From: a virus
Virus record (IMG/VR): IMGVR_UViG_3300032309_001546
Span: 81,920 to 145,919 of that record
Reading direction: 5' to 3' (one strand)
DNA: 64,000 nt
Shown here: positions 13,251-22,526 of the stretch, piece after piece
Position numbering within the stretch: position 1 is the first letter of the stretch
How the letters are laid out: the number at the start of each line of letters is the position of its first letter
Notes under the pieces: generated by a model
What the model saw: only the letters and a program-made list of their open reading frames with translations
Databases searched by the model: none
Told to the model about the DNA's origin: nothing
Translations under genes and position numbers: made by a program

Positions 13251-16200
13251 CTACTTCTTACCCGTGATACGGTTAAGACGTGCCGCGACACCGGCCTTCT
13301 TCTCCGAGGGAGCAGGGGCGGGCTTCTCTTCAGCCTCAACCTCGGCGTCGAAGTCATTGGGATCGATGAAGATAATCTTCAGGCCCGACTCTTCAGCGTA
13401 ATCAACCGCATTCTTTGTACCGCCAGTGCTGCCATCCCAGACAGCAATGACGATATCGGCGCAGTCAATCATCTGCATGTTACGGCGCTGCATGCAGAAC
13501 TTGTCTTCGCCATAGGTCTTCTCGCTGACCTGGACGACTTCGCTGGCAACTTCCAGCATGTTCCAGTAGCGCTGCTTGGCTTCGCGGGGCCACATAGCCT
13601 CCTGCTCTACACAGGGGATCATGACCGTGAACGGGATACCCATCTCGTGCGCAATCTCTGCCGCATCCTGGTCAACGCCAAGGGCACCGCCAGTGATTAG
13701 CCAGAGCTTCTCACCGTGCTTGGCAAGACCACGCTCAAGCTGAGCCGCAATCTGTTCACGTACCCAGATGCGCTTCTCCGCATTGGGATTGTATCCGCCG
13801 ATCTTGTCGGGACGGTGACCAGTGAAGGCCACAAAGAAGTACTCCGTCTCTTCGGCTTCAACTTCCTCAGTTGCAGCCGCGATCTTAACCTTGAAGGGAT
13901 CGACATACAGCATACCGGGCTTGTAGTCTGCATACCCTTCGGGGCGGTTGTTGTGGGTAGACTTCGCGCCCGCAGGAGGATTCGGCAGAGTGCTGACATC
14001 CCGCTTCTGGATGTAAAGCATTACTCCATCAAGTCGGGCTTCGTCATACCAGGCTTGAGGGCCCTTCTGGCGGATCTGCCACTCGCTAAGGTCAACGCTA
14101 TCAGCATCAAACTCGATGTAGGGGCCATGGTCCCCGTACACAATGCGTGCGTACTCGGTTGCAATAATGCTTCCATTCGGGGTTTGGATTTCCCCATCAA
14201 AGCCCTGACCATCCTCACGGAGTCCGAGTTTGGCTTCGACTTCACGCTTGTCGGCTTCGCGATTAGGCAAACCAAGCGTTGTGGACTTGAAGTCTTCGGA
14301 CTCTTCGTCTTCGGCAACAGGGCACACAGCGGCCATCGAGGGGCCATTGTCTTCGTATCTGGCTTCGCAGGTCGGGCAGAGACCGGCCACGAAATCCCCC
14401 TCGACTTTGCAGTCCTCACAGGCATTTGTGCAAATGCGGCAGCCAGCGCCCTCGCACACTTCGCACACAGATGTGGGGATGGACTCTTCTGCTTCTTCCT
14501 CAGTCTTGTTGGCAAGGCGCAGCAGGACGTCAGCGTGGCAGGCTTCGGGTGCACAATGGCAAATCAACGACTTGCCAGTAAGTTCTCCGAGGCTATCCAT
14601 GAGATTAACCTGTGCCTTCACCCAAGCCTCGTACTTGGCAATGACTTCCTCACGGTTGCCATCGCGGCCAAGGACGAAGGGATTACCCCACTTGCTGGGA
14701 CGGCCAACGTATACCGCACCGGAAGGAATATCCTTATCTGCCCGGTTGTAGACGGCAGGTGCAGCGTTAGCAACGACCGGAGCGCTAGCCTCAGTGGCTT
14801 CAGACTCTTCGTCTTCGCTGTCCACCCAGCAATCGGTGTAATCGAAGCGGTCGCTGCTCTTGGCCTTCTCGTCTTCCTCAAAGACCTCGGACTCTTCCTC
14901 TTCGTCACCGTACTGGCTAGGGTCGAAGTCCGGGTTCTCTTCACCGAAGTCCGGCTCTTCTGCATCTTCCGGCTCGGGCATCTCGTCAGCGTCCTCCGAG
15001 ATGTCATACTCGTGCGAGGGCTCATCCTCGTAACCCTCCTCGTACGTATCCTCTTCAGGCTCATCACCAGAGAAGACATCGTTGAGATCCTCTTCGCCTC
15101 CACCCTGAGGACCGTTGTCGTCGCCAAGGAAGGTGAGGATCAGGAAGCTGTTCAAGCCCTGAGGCGCGAACCTGGTGCCAACAGCCACGGTGCGACCCAT
15201 GACAGTTTTACCATTCTCGTCCTTGGTCTTGATGTCGGGGTTCCACTCGGTAACCCACTCACGCTCCACAAGCTCTGCCTTCACCGCAGTACCCGGGAAG
15301 ATCTCGATCAAGCGACGCAGGAAACCGAATGAGTCAGCAGCTTCAAGCGTGCTCATAGCGTTGAAGCTGTCGAGCTCAGCCTGCGCTTCTGCGATCTTTG
15401 TCTCGCTGGGCTTCTTGGCCTTCTTCAAGTCAGCCAGTGCGTGACGAAGCTCCTCACCCTTGTTCTTCCGACGAAGCTCGATCTGACGACCGATTTCGCT
15501 GACAGTCGCAAGCTGACCCTCAAAGCCATTGGCCTCTCGACCATCGCTGATGCGCACGCCGGGCAGGCTGAGAAGACCATCGATCCCCCAGCCAAGCTTC
15601 TCGCCGTCACCGCCGAAGCCACCGCAGTTCTTCTCACCACGGATGTAGGCGAGGAGAGCTTCTGCGTCCTGGCGTACCGTCGGGGTACCACCCTTGCCCA
15701 AGTAGAGAGCAAGCTGACGGGCTTCACCGAGGCTGTTATCGTCGAGGCCGTTGATTGCGGCAATGCCATTGCTGGACATCCAGTCCGTGAGGTATTCCCA
15801 GGGACCGCCGACGAAGAACGCAGTGGTAGCGATACCGCCATTCGCCTTAAGGTTGCCATTGGCATCCTCGGTGATGGTGATCTCAAGAGCCTGTGGCTTC
15901 GCATCCTTGCCGACCTTCTTGGCCTTCTCAGCAGGCTGCAGGTAACGATTGGCAAAGGCAAGCCAGGCCATCTTCACAGCAGCGTCGCGGTCTTCAGCCT
16001 CAAAGTTCTTGAGGATGTACGACTCGATCTGGGAGTCTACGAGTTCAATCGCCGCTCTGATGGGCATCGCCGAGTAGGCCAGCCAGAGTGCCTTCTTGGC
16101 ACGCGAGATGTTGCCGCCAGCCAGCATTGCACTGACGACCCTGTAACGACGGTTGCTCTCGTGGCCTGCAGGAGCCATGATCTTGTGGATCAGTTCCTGG

Positions 16201-19200
16201 TTGGTCCAAGCCTGGAGGTTCTTGAAGCTACCGGGGCTCCAGTTCCAGTAGAGCCAGGCCTCGGTCTCTTCGCCAGGGGCCTCGTCTTCCGTGCGACCAA
16301 GCCAAGCAGTGAGCGTCTGGTGCAGGACGTTCTGGCGACCAGCTTCCCACTGAGCATTGGCGAGGGATTCGACCTCATCGATGCACCACTGGCGGTAGTC
16401 AGCCCAGAGGGTGTAGACCTTCGAGCTAAGCTCACCAGCGACGAGGTGGGTAACGATCTCGCCTTCTTCGTTGCGGACGGGAGCGGTCACCTTCGTGCCA
16501 TTCTCGAACAGGGGCTGCATGTCTTCACCGAGGACAGCAACACGCTTGGCCGGGTCGACGAACAAGCTCTTCGCACCAAGGCTGAGCTTCCGCAGAACGG
16601 CAGGCACGAATGCCCAACCTTCACGGCCCTTGCCTTCGGTGACAAGGTCAAGCCAGACCTGGTAGACCTGCACCATCCGGTAGGATGCCCAGGCTTCAGC
16701 GTAACCCGTCATCTTGACCGCTGCGTCAACGATGTCGGACAACGTCACGCCGAAGAGGAGCGTCTCGGAGATCTCCTCACGAAGCTCCTCGAGGAAGGTA
16801 GGCAGCTTCACCCAGCCAACAGCCAGGGACATGCCGTAGATCTTCGCGTTAGCGACGATACCAATCGCCTTCTGGAAGACGTTCTCCTCCATGTTCATCA
16901 CCGACTCGTACAAGCTCTCGTGGCTCATACCAGCAGTGGTGGCTTCGACCGGCGCTTCGGGCTCCGTAACGGCGGTAATGACGAAGTTCTCCGTCTTCAC
17001 CTTGAAAGCCTGACCGAGGATCGTGGCCGCGTTGAGGCGGGTCCACAGGCTCTTGTTCTCCGGGATACCGGCGACCATCTTAGCACGGAGCGCGTTCTTC
17101 TGTGCACGCTTCTCGGCGTTGAGCTTCGCCTTATCAGCAAGAGCGGTACGCCAGGCCAGACCCTTCACGATGAGCATGGCAAGCTTACCACGCGCAGTGG
17201 GGCAGCGGTCATCATAGTCCATGCCTTCGTTTGCCTGGAGCAGGAGGACTACCGTGTCTCCGCTCGCCGTGGTGAACATGATCACCATACGGCCGCTTAC
17301 GCCGATGATGAAGATATTCAGGCTTTCCGGCAGCTCACGGATCTCCGCAACCGTGCCCGACGTTTCGCCGGTGGGGTTACGGAAGAAGATTGCCAGGTTG
17401 GGCGCGCAGTTGTTCTTCGCCCAGCGAGCAAAGTTGGTGCAGTAGACAATAAGACGACCATCAGCCGTCTTCGTCTCCAGCTCCATGGTCTGCTTCGCCT
17501 TCGTAGCAACCTCCTCAGAGTGCTGCCCTTCAGCAATCCAAGCCGCATGCAGCATCGGCCAGAGGACCGGGATGGGGTAGGTTGCCCACAAGTCGCTTCC
17601 CTCCTCGGTAACAGGAGCGATCTTCATCGAGCCAGGCTCAATGTTCTTGCTCAAGGTGCCAACCAGCTGCTGTGCCAGCATGCGGAAGGGGAGAACAGGG
17701 ATTCGCATCGCGCCGAGGAGCTTCGCAAGAACGCTGTTGCGGTTGTCCTCGACCTTGGCCTCTTCGTCGCCAGCAACGAAGTCGTCAGCATCCTCGTCCA
17801 GACCCTTCAGGAAGTCGGGGAGACGCTTCTTGGCGTAGGCGATGTAGCCAGCAATGAGCTGGTAGAACTCCTTCGAGTTGACCTCAGCTCCGAGAAGCAT
17901 AAGGATCGACTGAAGCGACATAACCGCCTTCTCCTTCGTGAGCGCCGCAGTGCCGGGGATCCAGCAAAGGGCATAGTCGTTCTGGGTAGCGGACCACTCG
18001 GTCTTCACCTCACTGGCAATGATGCAGACGCCTTCAGGGAAGTACCGAGCCGGAAGCGGGATGCACATACCCTTGATCAGACCTTCGCTGGTCAAGATAC
18101 GAGCCACCATCGGAGCGGTCAGACCCATGGCCTTCGCCACGTCGGCACGGACAAGCACAAGGCCGTCGAAGAACTTGACCAGTGCAGCGGCAATCTTGCC
18201 CAGGTCCAGGACCTTACCCGGCAGGACAACGCGGGCAGTAACCCGCGAGATCCAGTACGAGTCAGCATACTTAGCAATGCGGCCCAGGGTCTTACCCTTG
18301 AACCGCAGAGCCGCCATGCTGACCTTCTTGGCTTCGGGCGTGCAGTAGAGGGTCATACCCTTCTGCAGAACCCGAATGGTGACAAGGCCAAGCTTCTTAG
18401 CGTTGGCCACGGCATCGGTATCGTCGTCAGCGACAACGAGACCTTCGAGGAGTCCAGGGCTATCGTCAGCCGCAGGACTAGTAGCACACGCCTCCTCAAG
18501 GAAGGCTGCGAACGTGCCGGGAGTGCATACCCGGACTTTCTTGTTACCCATCTTGTTCTCCTTAGGGGTGGGTGCCCCGGTGTGCTTCGTCGAGGCCAGG
18601 ATGATTCCCGGCTTAACGGAAGCTTTGGTGTCGTTGTTGGTGCTGGTGGCTTCACCGTTTAGGTCATTGTTGACCTCGGCAAAGATATCCTCGCAAGCCG
18701 CCATAAGACGAGCTGCGATGGCTGAGATGGCGTCGCTGGGGATGCCGGCATAGAGGCGGTCATAGCCACCTCTCATGGTCAACTCGGTACCGTCCGCCTG
18801 GCAGACATTGCAGAATTGGCCCTTTGAGCCAAATCCTGCAACACCGCAACCGACGCAGGTCTCGGGCCCGCAGTCGGCTTCGCTGGGCTTAGCCTTAACC
18901 ATGGCCTCGAGCTTCGTCGCAAGGGCATTGCCCACTACAACGAACAGGATACCGACGATGCCGACGACAAACAGAAAGCCGGGTCCTGCAAGGAACTCGG
19001 CCGGGCTCTTAGCCCAAGCGGCTTCGACCGCCTGGCTGAACGTGGGTGCTGCAGCGGCGAGTACGGCGATAAGCGGGGAGCTGGCCTTCACCGCATTGCG
19101 GCGTTGGCGGCTCAGTTCCCGCTTTCTGGTGCGCTTCTGGGCATCCTCAGTCGCCGTCATGGCGAAGAAGACGCTTGCGGTATCCTGTGCGGACTTGCCC

Positions 19201-20048
19201 GTGTTACCACAGACAGCGGCTTCGATGCGCTTGGCAAGGGTGGTCTTGATGACCACAATCTTAGCGCCGATAGCTACGGGCTTCACAGGAGTAACCTGCT
19301 TGGCCTTTGCCGCCGCGATGTGCGCCGAGAAGGTCATGGCCTTCGTGACGCGGGGGAATTTCGCGACGGGCTTCGCAGCAGCCTTAGCGACGGGCTTCGC
19401 AACGGGCTTGGAGGCAGCCTTGGGAGCAGGCTTTACAGCGGGCTCAGCGACGGCTTCCACTGCCACTTCCGTGACAGCAGCAACCTCGATGGCAGGGGCA
19501 GGGGCAGGCTTCACAGGAGCCTTAGCGACAGGCTTGGCAATTGCCTTCGGAGCGGGCTTGGCGACAGCCTTGGGGATATGGACCCCCTTCGACCGCAGCC
19601 AGCGGTCAAGGCGGATAGTGGTCCAGCAGTTACGCCGGGCCAAACGGGCTGCATGGCGGGTAAGCGCCTGCAGCCTGAGCGACGCCGCCGACTGGGCAGC
19701 AACAGTCCGCCGAAGCGGAAGGACGATGGCGTATACGTTCGCCAGAAAACGGGCCACGAAGGCCAAGATGACACGGACCATGGGATGGTCCTTACCCTCC
19801 GCGAGGAGGATTGGGGTGGTCGGCTTCACCGAATTGGCAAAGCGGACCACGAGGGAAGCGGGGATGCGGGGAGCGATGCGGGTTGCAGCCTCCGTGACCA
19901 GCACGAAGCTGGTGACGAAGAAGCTGACTAGGGCAGCGGCCTGCTGCGAAAGGGTGGGGGCCAGCTGGGCCTCCACGGTCAGCGCCGTTGCGAAAACGGC
20001 GAACACCACAGCCACGATGGCGGTGATGGCGAGTTGGATCCGAGACAT
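13251..20048 (-). CDS. Giant multidomain protein (2265 aa) with SLOG/YpsA-type and DUF4326 domains
   Basis: Residues 1-60 and about 340-380 contain hydrophobic membrane-type segments; 160-240 is a Lys/Pro/Ala repeat region. A zinc-type cluster (CGPETCVGC...FCNVC) lies near 392-415. Residues about 500-1600 match no family I recognise. About 1650-1730 is very acidic. A DUF4326 domain follows (about 1764-1850; VGRPSKWGNPF, LICHCAPEACHADVL), then a cysteine-rich knot (CEVCEGAGCRICTNACEDC). The C-terminus (about 2067-2245) is a SLOG/YpsA-like Rossmann domain (AFTGHRPDKIGGY, ITGGALGVDQDAAEIA, DIVIAVWDGSTGGTKNAV). SLOG domains bind nucleotide-type ligands, so a membrane-linked nucleotide sensor or processor is plausible. 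A strong internal start at residue 500 may give a second 1766-aa product. Confidence 0.8.
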   Translation of the reverse strand: MSRIQLAITAIVAVVFAVFATALTVEAQLAPTLSQQAAALVSFFVTSFVLVTEAATRIAPRIPASLVVRFANSVKPTTPILLAEGKDHPMVRVILAFVARFLANVYAIVLPLRRTVAAQSAASLRLQALTRHAARLARRNCWTTIRLDRWLRSKGVHIPKAVAKPAPKAIAKPVAKAPVKPAPAPAIEVAAVTEVAVEAVAEPAVKPAPKAASKPVAKPVAKAAAKPVAKFPRVTKAMTFSAHIAAAKAKQVTPVKPVAIGAKIVVIKTTLAKRIEAAVCGNTGKSAQDTASVFFAMTATEDAQKRTRKRELSRQRRNAVKASSPLIAVLAAAAPTFSQAVEAAWAKSPAEFLAGPGFLFVVGIVGILFVVVGNALATKLEAMVKAKPSEADCGPETCVGCGVAGFGSKGQFCNVCQADGTELTMRGGYDRLYAGIPSDAISAIAARLMAACEDIFAEVNNDLNGEATSTNNDTKASVKPGIILASTKHTGAPTPKENKMGNKKVRVCTPGTFAAFLEEACATSPAADDSPGLLEGLVVADDDTDAVANAKKLGLVTIRVLQKGMTLYCTPEAKKVSMAALRFKGKTLGRIAKYADSYWISRVTARVVLPGKVLDLGKIAAALVKFFDGLVLVRADVAKAMGLTAPMVARILTSEGLIKGMCIPLPARYFPEGVCIIASEVKTEWSATQNDYALCWIPGTAALTKEKAVMSLQSILMLLGAEVNSKEFYQLIAGYIAYAKKRLPDFLKGLDEDADDFVAGDEEAKVEDNRNSVLAKLLGAMRIPVLPFRMLAQQLVGTLSKNIEPGSMKIAPVTEEGSDLWATYPIPVLWPMLHAAWIAEGQHSEEVATKAKQTMELETKTADGRLIVYCTNFARWAKNNCAPNLAIFFRNPTGETSGTVAEIRELPESLNIFIIGVSGRMVIMFTTASGDTVVLLLQANEGMDYDDRCPTARGKLAMLIVKGLAWRTALADKAKLNAEKRAQKNALRAKMVAGIPENKSLWTRLNAATILGQAFKVKTENFVITAVTEPEAPVEATTAGMSHESLYESVMNMEENVFQKAIGIVANAKIYGMSLAVGWVKLPTFLEELREEISETLLFGVTLSDIVDAAVKMTGYAEAWASYRMVQVYQVWLDLVTEGKGREGWAFVPAVLRKLSLGAKSLFVDPAKRVAVLGEDMQPLFENGTKVTAPVRNEEGEIVTHLVAGELSSKVYTLWADYRQWCIDEVESLANAQWEAGRQNVLHQTLTAWLGRTEDEAPGEETEAWLYWNWSPGSFKNLQAWTNQELIHKIMAPAGHESNRRYRVVSAMLAGGNISRAKKALWLAYSAMPIRAAIELVDSQIESYILKNFEAEDRDAAVKMAWLAFANRYLQPAEKAKKVGKDAKPQALEITITEDANGNLKANGGIATTAFFVGGPWEYLTDWMSSNGIAAINGLDDNSLGEARQLALYLGKGGTPTVRQDAEALLAYIRGEKNCGGFGGDGEKLGWGIDGLLSLPGVRISDGREANGFEGQLATVSEIGRQIELRRKNKGEELRHALADLKKAKKPSETKIAEAQAELDSFNAMSTLEAADSFGFLRRLIEIFPGTAVKAELVEREWVTEWNPDIKTKDENGKTVMGRTVAVGTRFAPQGLNSFLILTFLGDDNGPQGGGEEDLNDVFSGDEPEEDTYEEGYEDEPSHEYDISEDADEMPEPEDAEEPDFGEENPDFDPSQYGDEEEESEVFEEDEKAKSSDRFDYTDCWVDSEDEESEATEASAPVVANAAPAVYNRADKDIPSGAVYVGRPSKWGNPFVLGRDGNREEVIAKYEAWVKAQVNLMDSLGELTGKSLICHCAPEACHADVLLRLANKTEEEAEESIPTSVCEVCEGAGCRICTNACEDCKVEGDFVAGLCPTCEARYEDNGPSMAAVCPVAEDEESEDFKSTTLGLPNREADKREVEAKLGLREDGQGFDGEIQTPNGSIIATEYARIVYGDHGPYIEFDADSVDLSEWQIRQKGPQAWYDEARLDGVMLYIQKRDVSTLPNPPAGAKSTHNNRPEGYADYKPGMLYVDPFKVKIAAATEEVEAEETEYFFVAFTGHRPDKIGGYNPNAEKRIWVREQIAAQLERGLAKHGEKLWLITGGALGVDQDAAEIAHEMGIPFTVMIPCVEQEAMWPREAKQRYWNMLEVASEVVQVSEKTYGEDKFCMQRRNMQMIDCADIVIAVWDGSTGGTKNAVDYAEESGLKIIFIDPNDFDAEVEAEEKPAPAPSEKKAGVAARLNRITGKK
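18549..18565 (-). promoter_or_regulatory. Internal ribosome binding site in the giant gene
   Basis: Minus strand: AAGGAGAACAAG followed directly by ATG (18549-18551), in frame with the giant gene at residue 500 (MGNKKVRVC). It is as good as any ribosome site in the window. Translation from here would omit the membrane segments and first zinc cluster. Confidence 0.55.
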
Positions 20049-20292
20049 GAGTTACCTCCTAGTCAACGGGGTCCAGCGCGATCTATAGGGAAGCATTCCC
20101 TATGACCGACATACCAGTGTCTTGTAACACACTGGAAGATTTCTGGTCCTTTATGGGAAGGACCCTGTTTAAAACCCTGGCTTTCTGTTCGCTCCGGCAT
20201 TGACCCATACTACCTTCTTGGAAGATACTGGGGTGCCATTCGAACTATCCGGCCCATTGCGACCACCCCTTAGCAGAGAGCTGGTCCACATT
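20049..20292 (-). promoter_or_regulatory. Structured leader of the giant gene
   Basis: A 244-base leader between promoter and start codon, holding three clear hairpins: 20114-20135 (CCAGTGT/ACACTGG), 20145-20164 (GGTCCTT/AAGGACC, loop TATGGG) and one just before the ribosome site, near 20081-20104 (ATAGGG/CCCTAT). AGGAGGTAACTC precedes the ATG. Confidence 0.55.
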
Positions 20293-20352
20293 TTAGCCCA
20301 TAGTAGTGCAACTATTTAAGTATCGTACAAAAAATACCCTTCCTGGGAAGTT
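20293..20352 (-). promoter_or_regulatory. Promoter of the giant gene with preceding weak terminator
   Basis: Minus strand: TACTTAAATAGT, spacer TGCACTACT, then ATGGGCTAA (20293-20324). Just before it, a short CTTC/GAAG hairpin with a six-T run (20327-20352) could end the upstream RNA. Confidence 0.65.
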
Positions 20353-21893
20353 CATTAAAACACTTACACACCCAGTGTGCAGTTTGCTCAACGCATAAAT
20401 TACTAGTCTGATACTTGTTAACAGACCAGCGATCTATACGCCGTGAACCCATCCAGGGACGCCAGGAGCCTTGCCTCCGTCCTGGGATTAGCTTCGCACA
20501 TTAGCATGACATAAAGCGTTTTATCCCTTAAAGGATTCTTGCGCTGCAGTCTTCTTCTCCCACTACATTACTAGACTAGAGGTTCAATGGGCCTCTATGC
20601 TAGGGATCTTGCCGCCGAATTGCGCGAGAAGATATAACCATCCTACTCCTTTTGAGAGCAAGAGCATCTAGTAATTACCTGACCTATGTGTAGTTATCTA
20701 TGGGCAAACAGATCCTAACAAGAACTGAACCTCTGGCAGCGGTTTCTTGTTAGTTTAGGCGTACAAGCGCCTATCCCCTCTTATACGTGCATGCCTGGCA
20801 GTCATCACATACTAATTGGGGGCTGATCTTTTGCTTGCATAGTGATTTGGGTTCTTCTTACCAGTAAGAGCGGCGCTACTCGCTAAAACCAGTATATAGG
20901 GTGTTTATAACCCAATCCAAATGCAAACGGCTCCTCGGTATTTCAACCGAATCACAGCCTTCTACAAGTGTCAAGTGTGGGAGTCAAAGACACAGCATCC
21001 TTCTTGGGACGCTTTGTGTCATACTTCTGTTACGAAGCTAAAGCAACGAATCTCACCATCTCACAGACCAGGTCCTGTCTACACAGTAATCAACTGTATA
21101 GCGGTTATCTGATCTGTCCTCGTTGATTCCTCGTTATCTCTGCAGAAGGGCTACCGCTTAAAGTAGAAATCCTCCTGGATAACTTGGTCCACCGGCCACA
21201 CCTGCTAGAGTGCGCCTACTCTGTCTCACGACAGTTGGGGAATTATGCAGCATTTACTCTGTAAAAACAGGGAAAGGGTTCAGCACTTGCCGCCTTGCTT
21301 AAGGGCGGGAGTTTGCCTATCACGAGATCTGCTTGTGTCGGTTTTGCGGGGTGTTTTTGTTGAGGTTCCCCTTTTGCCTCCTTTTTTAAAGTCCGTACTC
21401 TCTTTCGAGGACAACAGACTTAGTGCGCGTAATCAACGCTTGGGAAAGTTAAAACCCATATAGTCATCTTTGGTGAGGGATGACGCCCTACTGCCGACAG
21501 GCAGACCCCTAAAATCTCTATTAGCCATACTTGACATCCACACCACCGACATATTAGGAGCTTTCGCCCCCGGAAGAACTGTTCCTCCTTGGTGTTTCAG
21601 TCTGTGTTGCAGGCCGTACGAGATCTTAGGTTGACAGTTTTTCTGCTACCGACTTTTAGGGATTGCTCCCTCCGCCGGATTTATGCAGGAACACAGTTTT
21701 GGCTGTTAGCCTAGCTGCTTATACTGTCCTCGTGTCCTCTCCGACCATCCACCTTTGGGCATGGCCAGATACTGCACAAGTCAACGAACCGGTAAGATTC
21801 GTTGCTTATTTTTTATGGGGCGTTAACTACGTGCAAAACCTTGCCAACGCTGATCCCCACATATGGTCACTCCATATGTTTAAGACTCCACTG
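20330..21893 (-). ncRNA. Giant structured RNA 3, about 1.57 kb
   Basis: No gene-like frame with a ribosome site is seen on either strand across about 1.56 kb, in a genome where genes are otherwise packed. The stretch starts at two array-type promoters (21894-21984) and ends at a T-run by the giant gene's promoter. It is dense in stable stems: 20715-20755 (CTAACAAGAA/TTCTTGTTAG), 20756-20773, 20988-21021 (GACACA/TGTGTC), 21782-21804 (CAACGAA/TTCGTTG), 21861-21879 (CATATGG/CCATATG) and others. It also holds CTGCCGACAGGCAG (21490-21503), which contains the CCGACAGG word of structured RNA 2. It is not ribosomal RNA as far as I can tell. Confidence 0.65.
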
Positions 21894-22014
21894 TTTAGCC
21901 CATAGTATTCTTTTGACGACTATTTTTGGACTATTTGAGTAAAGTAAAACAATTTAACCCATAACTATACAACTCTTTGAGTATTAGAGAAAAAATAGCC
22001 CTTAACGCGGGCTA
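21894..22014 (-). promoter_or_regulatory. Terminator and two tandem promoters
   Basis: Minus strand order: terminator TAGCCC/GGGCTA plus TTTTTTCTC (21996-22014) for the MazG-like gene; promoter 1 at 21953-21984 (TACTCAAAGAGT, nine bases, ATGGGTTAA); promoter 2 at 21894-21940 (AAATAGT, fifteen bases, ATGGGCTAA). They drive structured RNA 3. Confidence 0.65.
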
Positions 22015-22080
22015 GACGTGCTTTTCTGTTCCCAAGAAGCAACTCTCGGATGGGCACCACCCCATCAGGCACCTCCCGTT

Positions 22081-22368
22081 TCAGGGAGACGGGCACTCCC
22101 CATCTTTGAGGTGACGCTTGCTGCGCACACAGCCGTATTCGGCCATGCGAGCCTCCACCTTGCGAAGGTGAAGAGTGTCACCCCAAACCGAGATGTAGGG
22201 TTTATTAGCCAAAGCTCCGAGAAGCCGGCCAATTCCCCACATCACGTCGGAAGCCTCGTCCTTGAGTTCTTCAAGGTTTTTAACCTCGAAAAGCTCTACT
22301 GCCTCTTCGGCAATATGGACGATAGCAACCCGGATGGGAAGCACCTCAAGACATTTACAGAAATGCAT
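22081..22368 (-). CDS. MazG-like NTP pyrophosphohydrolase-type protein, 95 aa
   Basis: The ATG lies behind AAGGAGTCTACAG. The middle carries the helix pair of the all-alpha NTP pyrophosphatase (MazG-like) family: HIAEEAVELFEV followed 10-15 residues later by LKDEASDVMWGIGRLL, giving the ExxE...ExxD metal-binding pattern. Such enzymes hydrolyse nucleoside triphosphates or related alarmone-type nucleotides, and phage copies are thought to alter nucleotide pools. The protein is near the minimum size for the family. It is the first one-gene cassette of the array. Confidence 0.65.
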   Translation of the reverse strand: MHFCKCLEVLPIRVAIVHIAEEAVELFEVKNLEELKDEASDVMWGIGRLLGALANKPYISVWGDTLHLRKVEARMAEYGCVRSKRHLKDGECPSP

Positions 22369-22436
22369 CTGTAGACTCCTTGTGGTAATGCTGTATGCAG
22401 TACAGCGCTGTGAGTAAAAGGATCTTTACTTCACTG

Positions 22437-22500
22437 TTTAGCCCAGACTAGTGTACTATTTAAGTATGTTTCAAAGAATGACCCATCTTGCGATGGGTCA
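22437..22500 (-). promoter_or_regulatory. Terminator-promoter junction (array)
   Basis: Terminator TGACCCAT/ATGGGTCA (22479-22500) ends the 120-aa gene. Promoter core TACTTAAATAGT follows, then TCTGGGCTAA (22437-22468). This copy lacks one spacer base and has CTG where the others have ATG. Confidence 0.65.
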
Positions 22501-22526
22501 CTCAGTGATGTCTCTCTTCCCTTTCT

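Noticed and set aside
15900-17400. A two-barrel RNA polymerase active site in the giant protein, suggested by the phrase NEGMDYDDRC
   Set aside because: The usual DxDGD triad is not formed (the third Asp position is Arg) and flanking polymerase motifs are not recognisable.
15441-18662. A 1073-aa open frame on the plus strand opposite the giant gene, and smaller ones at 13716-15332 and 18775-20088
   Set aside because: They are shadows caused by the GC-rich codon bias of the minus-strand gene. They lack ribosome sites and have implausible low-complexity compositions, while the minus frame has recognisable domains.
20330-21893. Ribosomal RNA or a self-splicing intron as explanation of the gene-free stretch
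   Set aside because: No conserved 16S or 23S segment that I know is present on either strand, and no intron core or homing endonuclease frame is seen.
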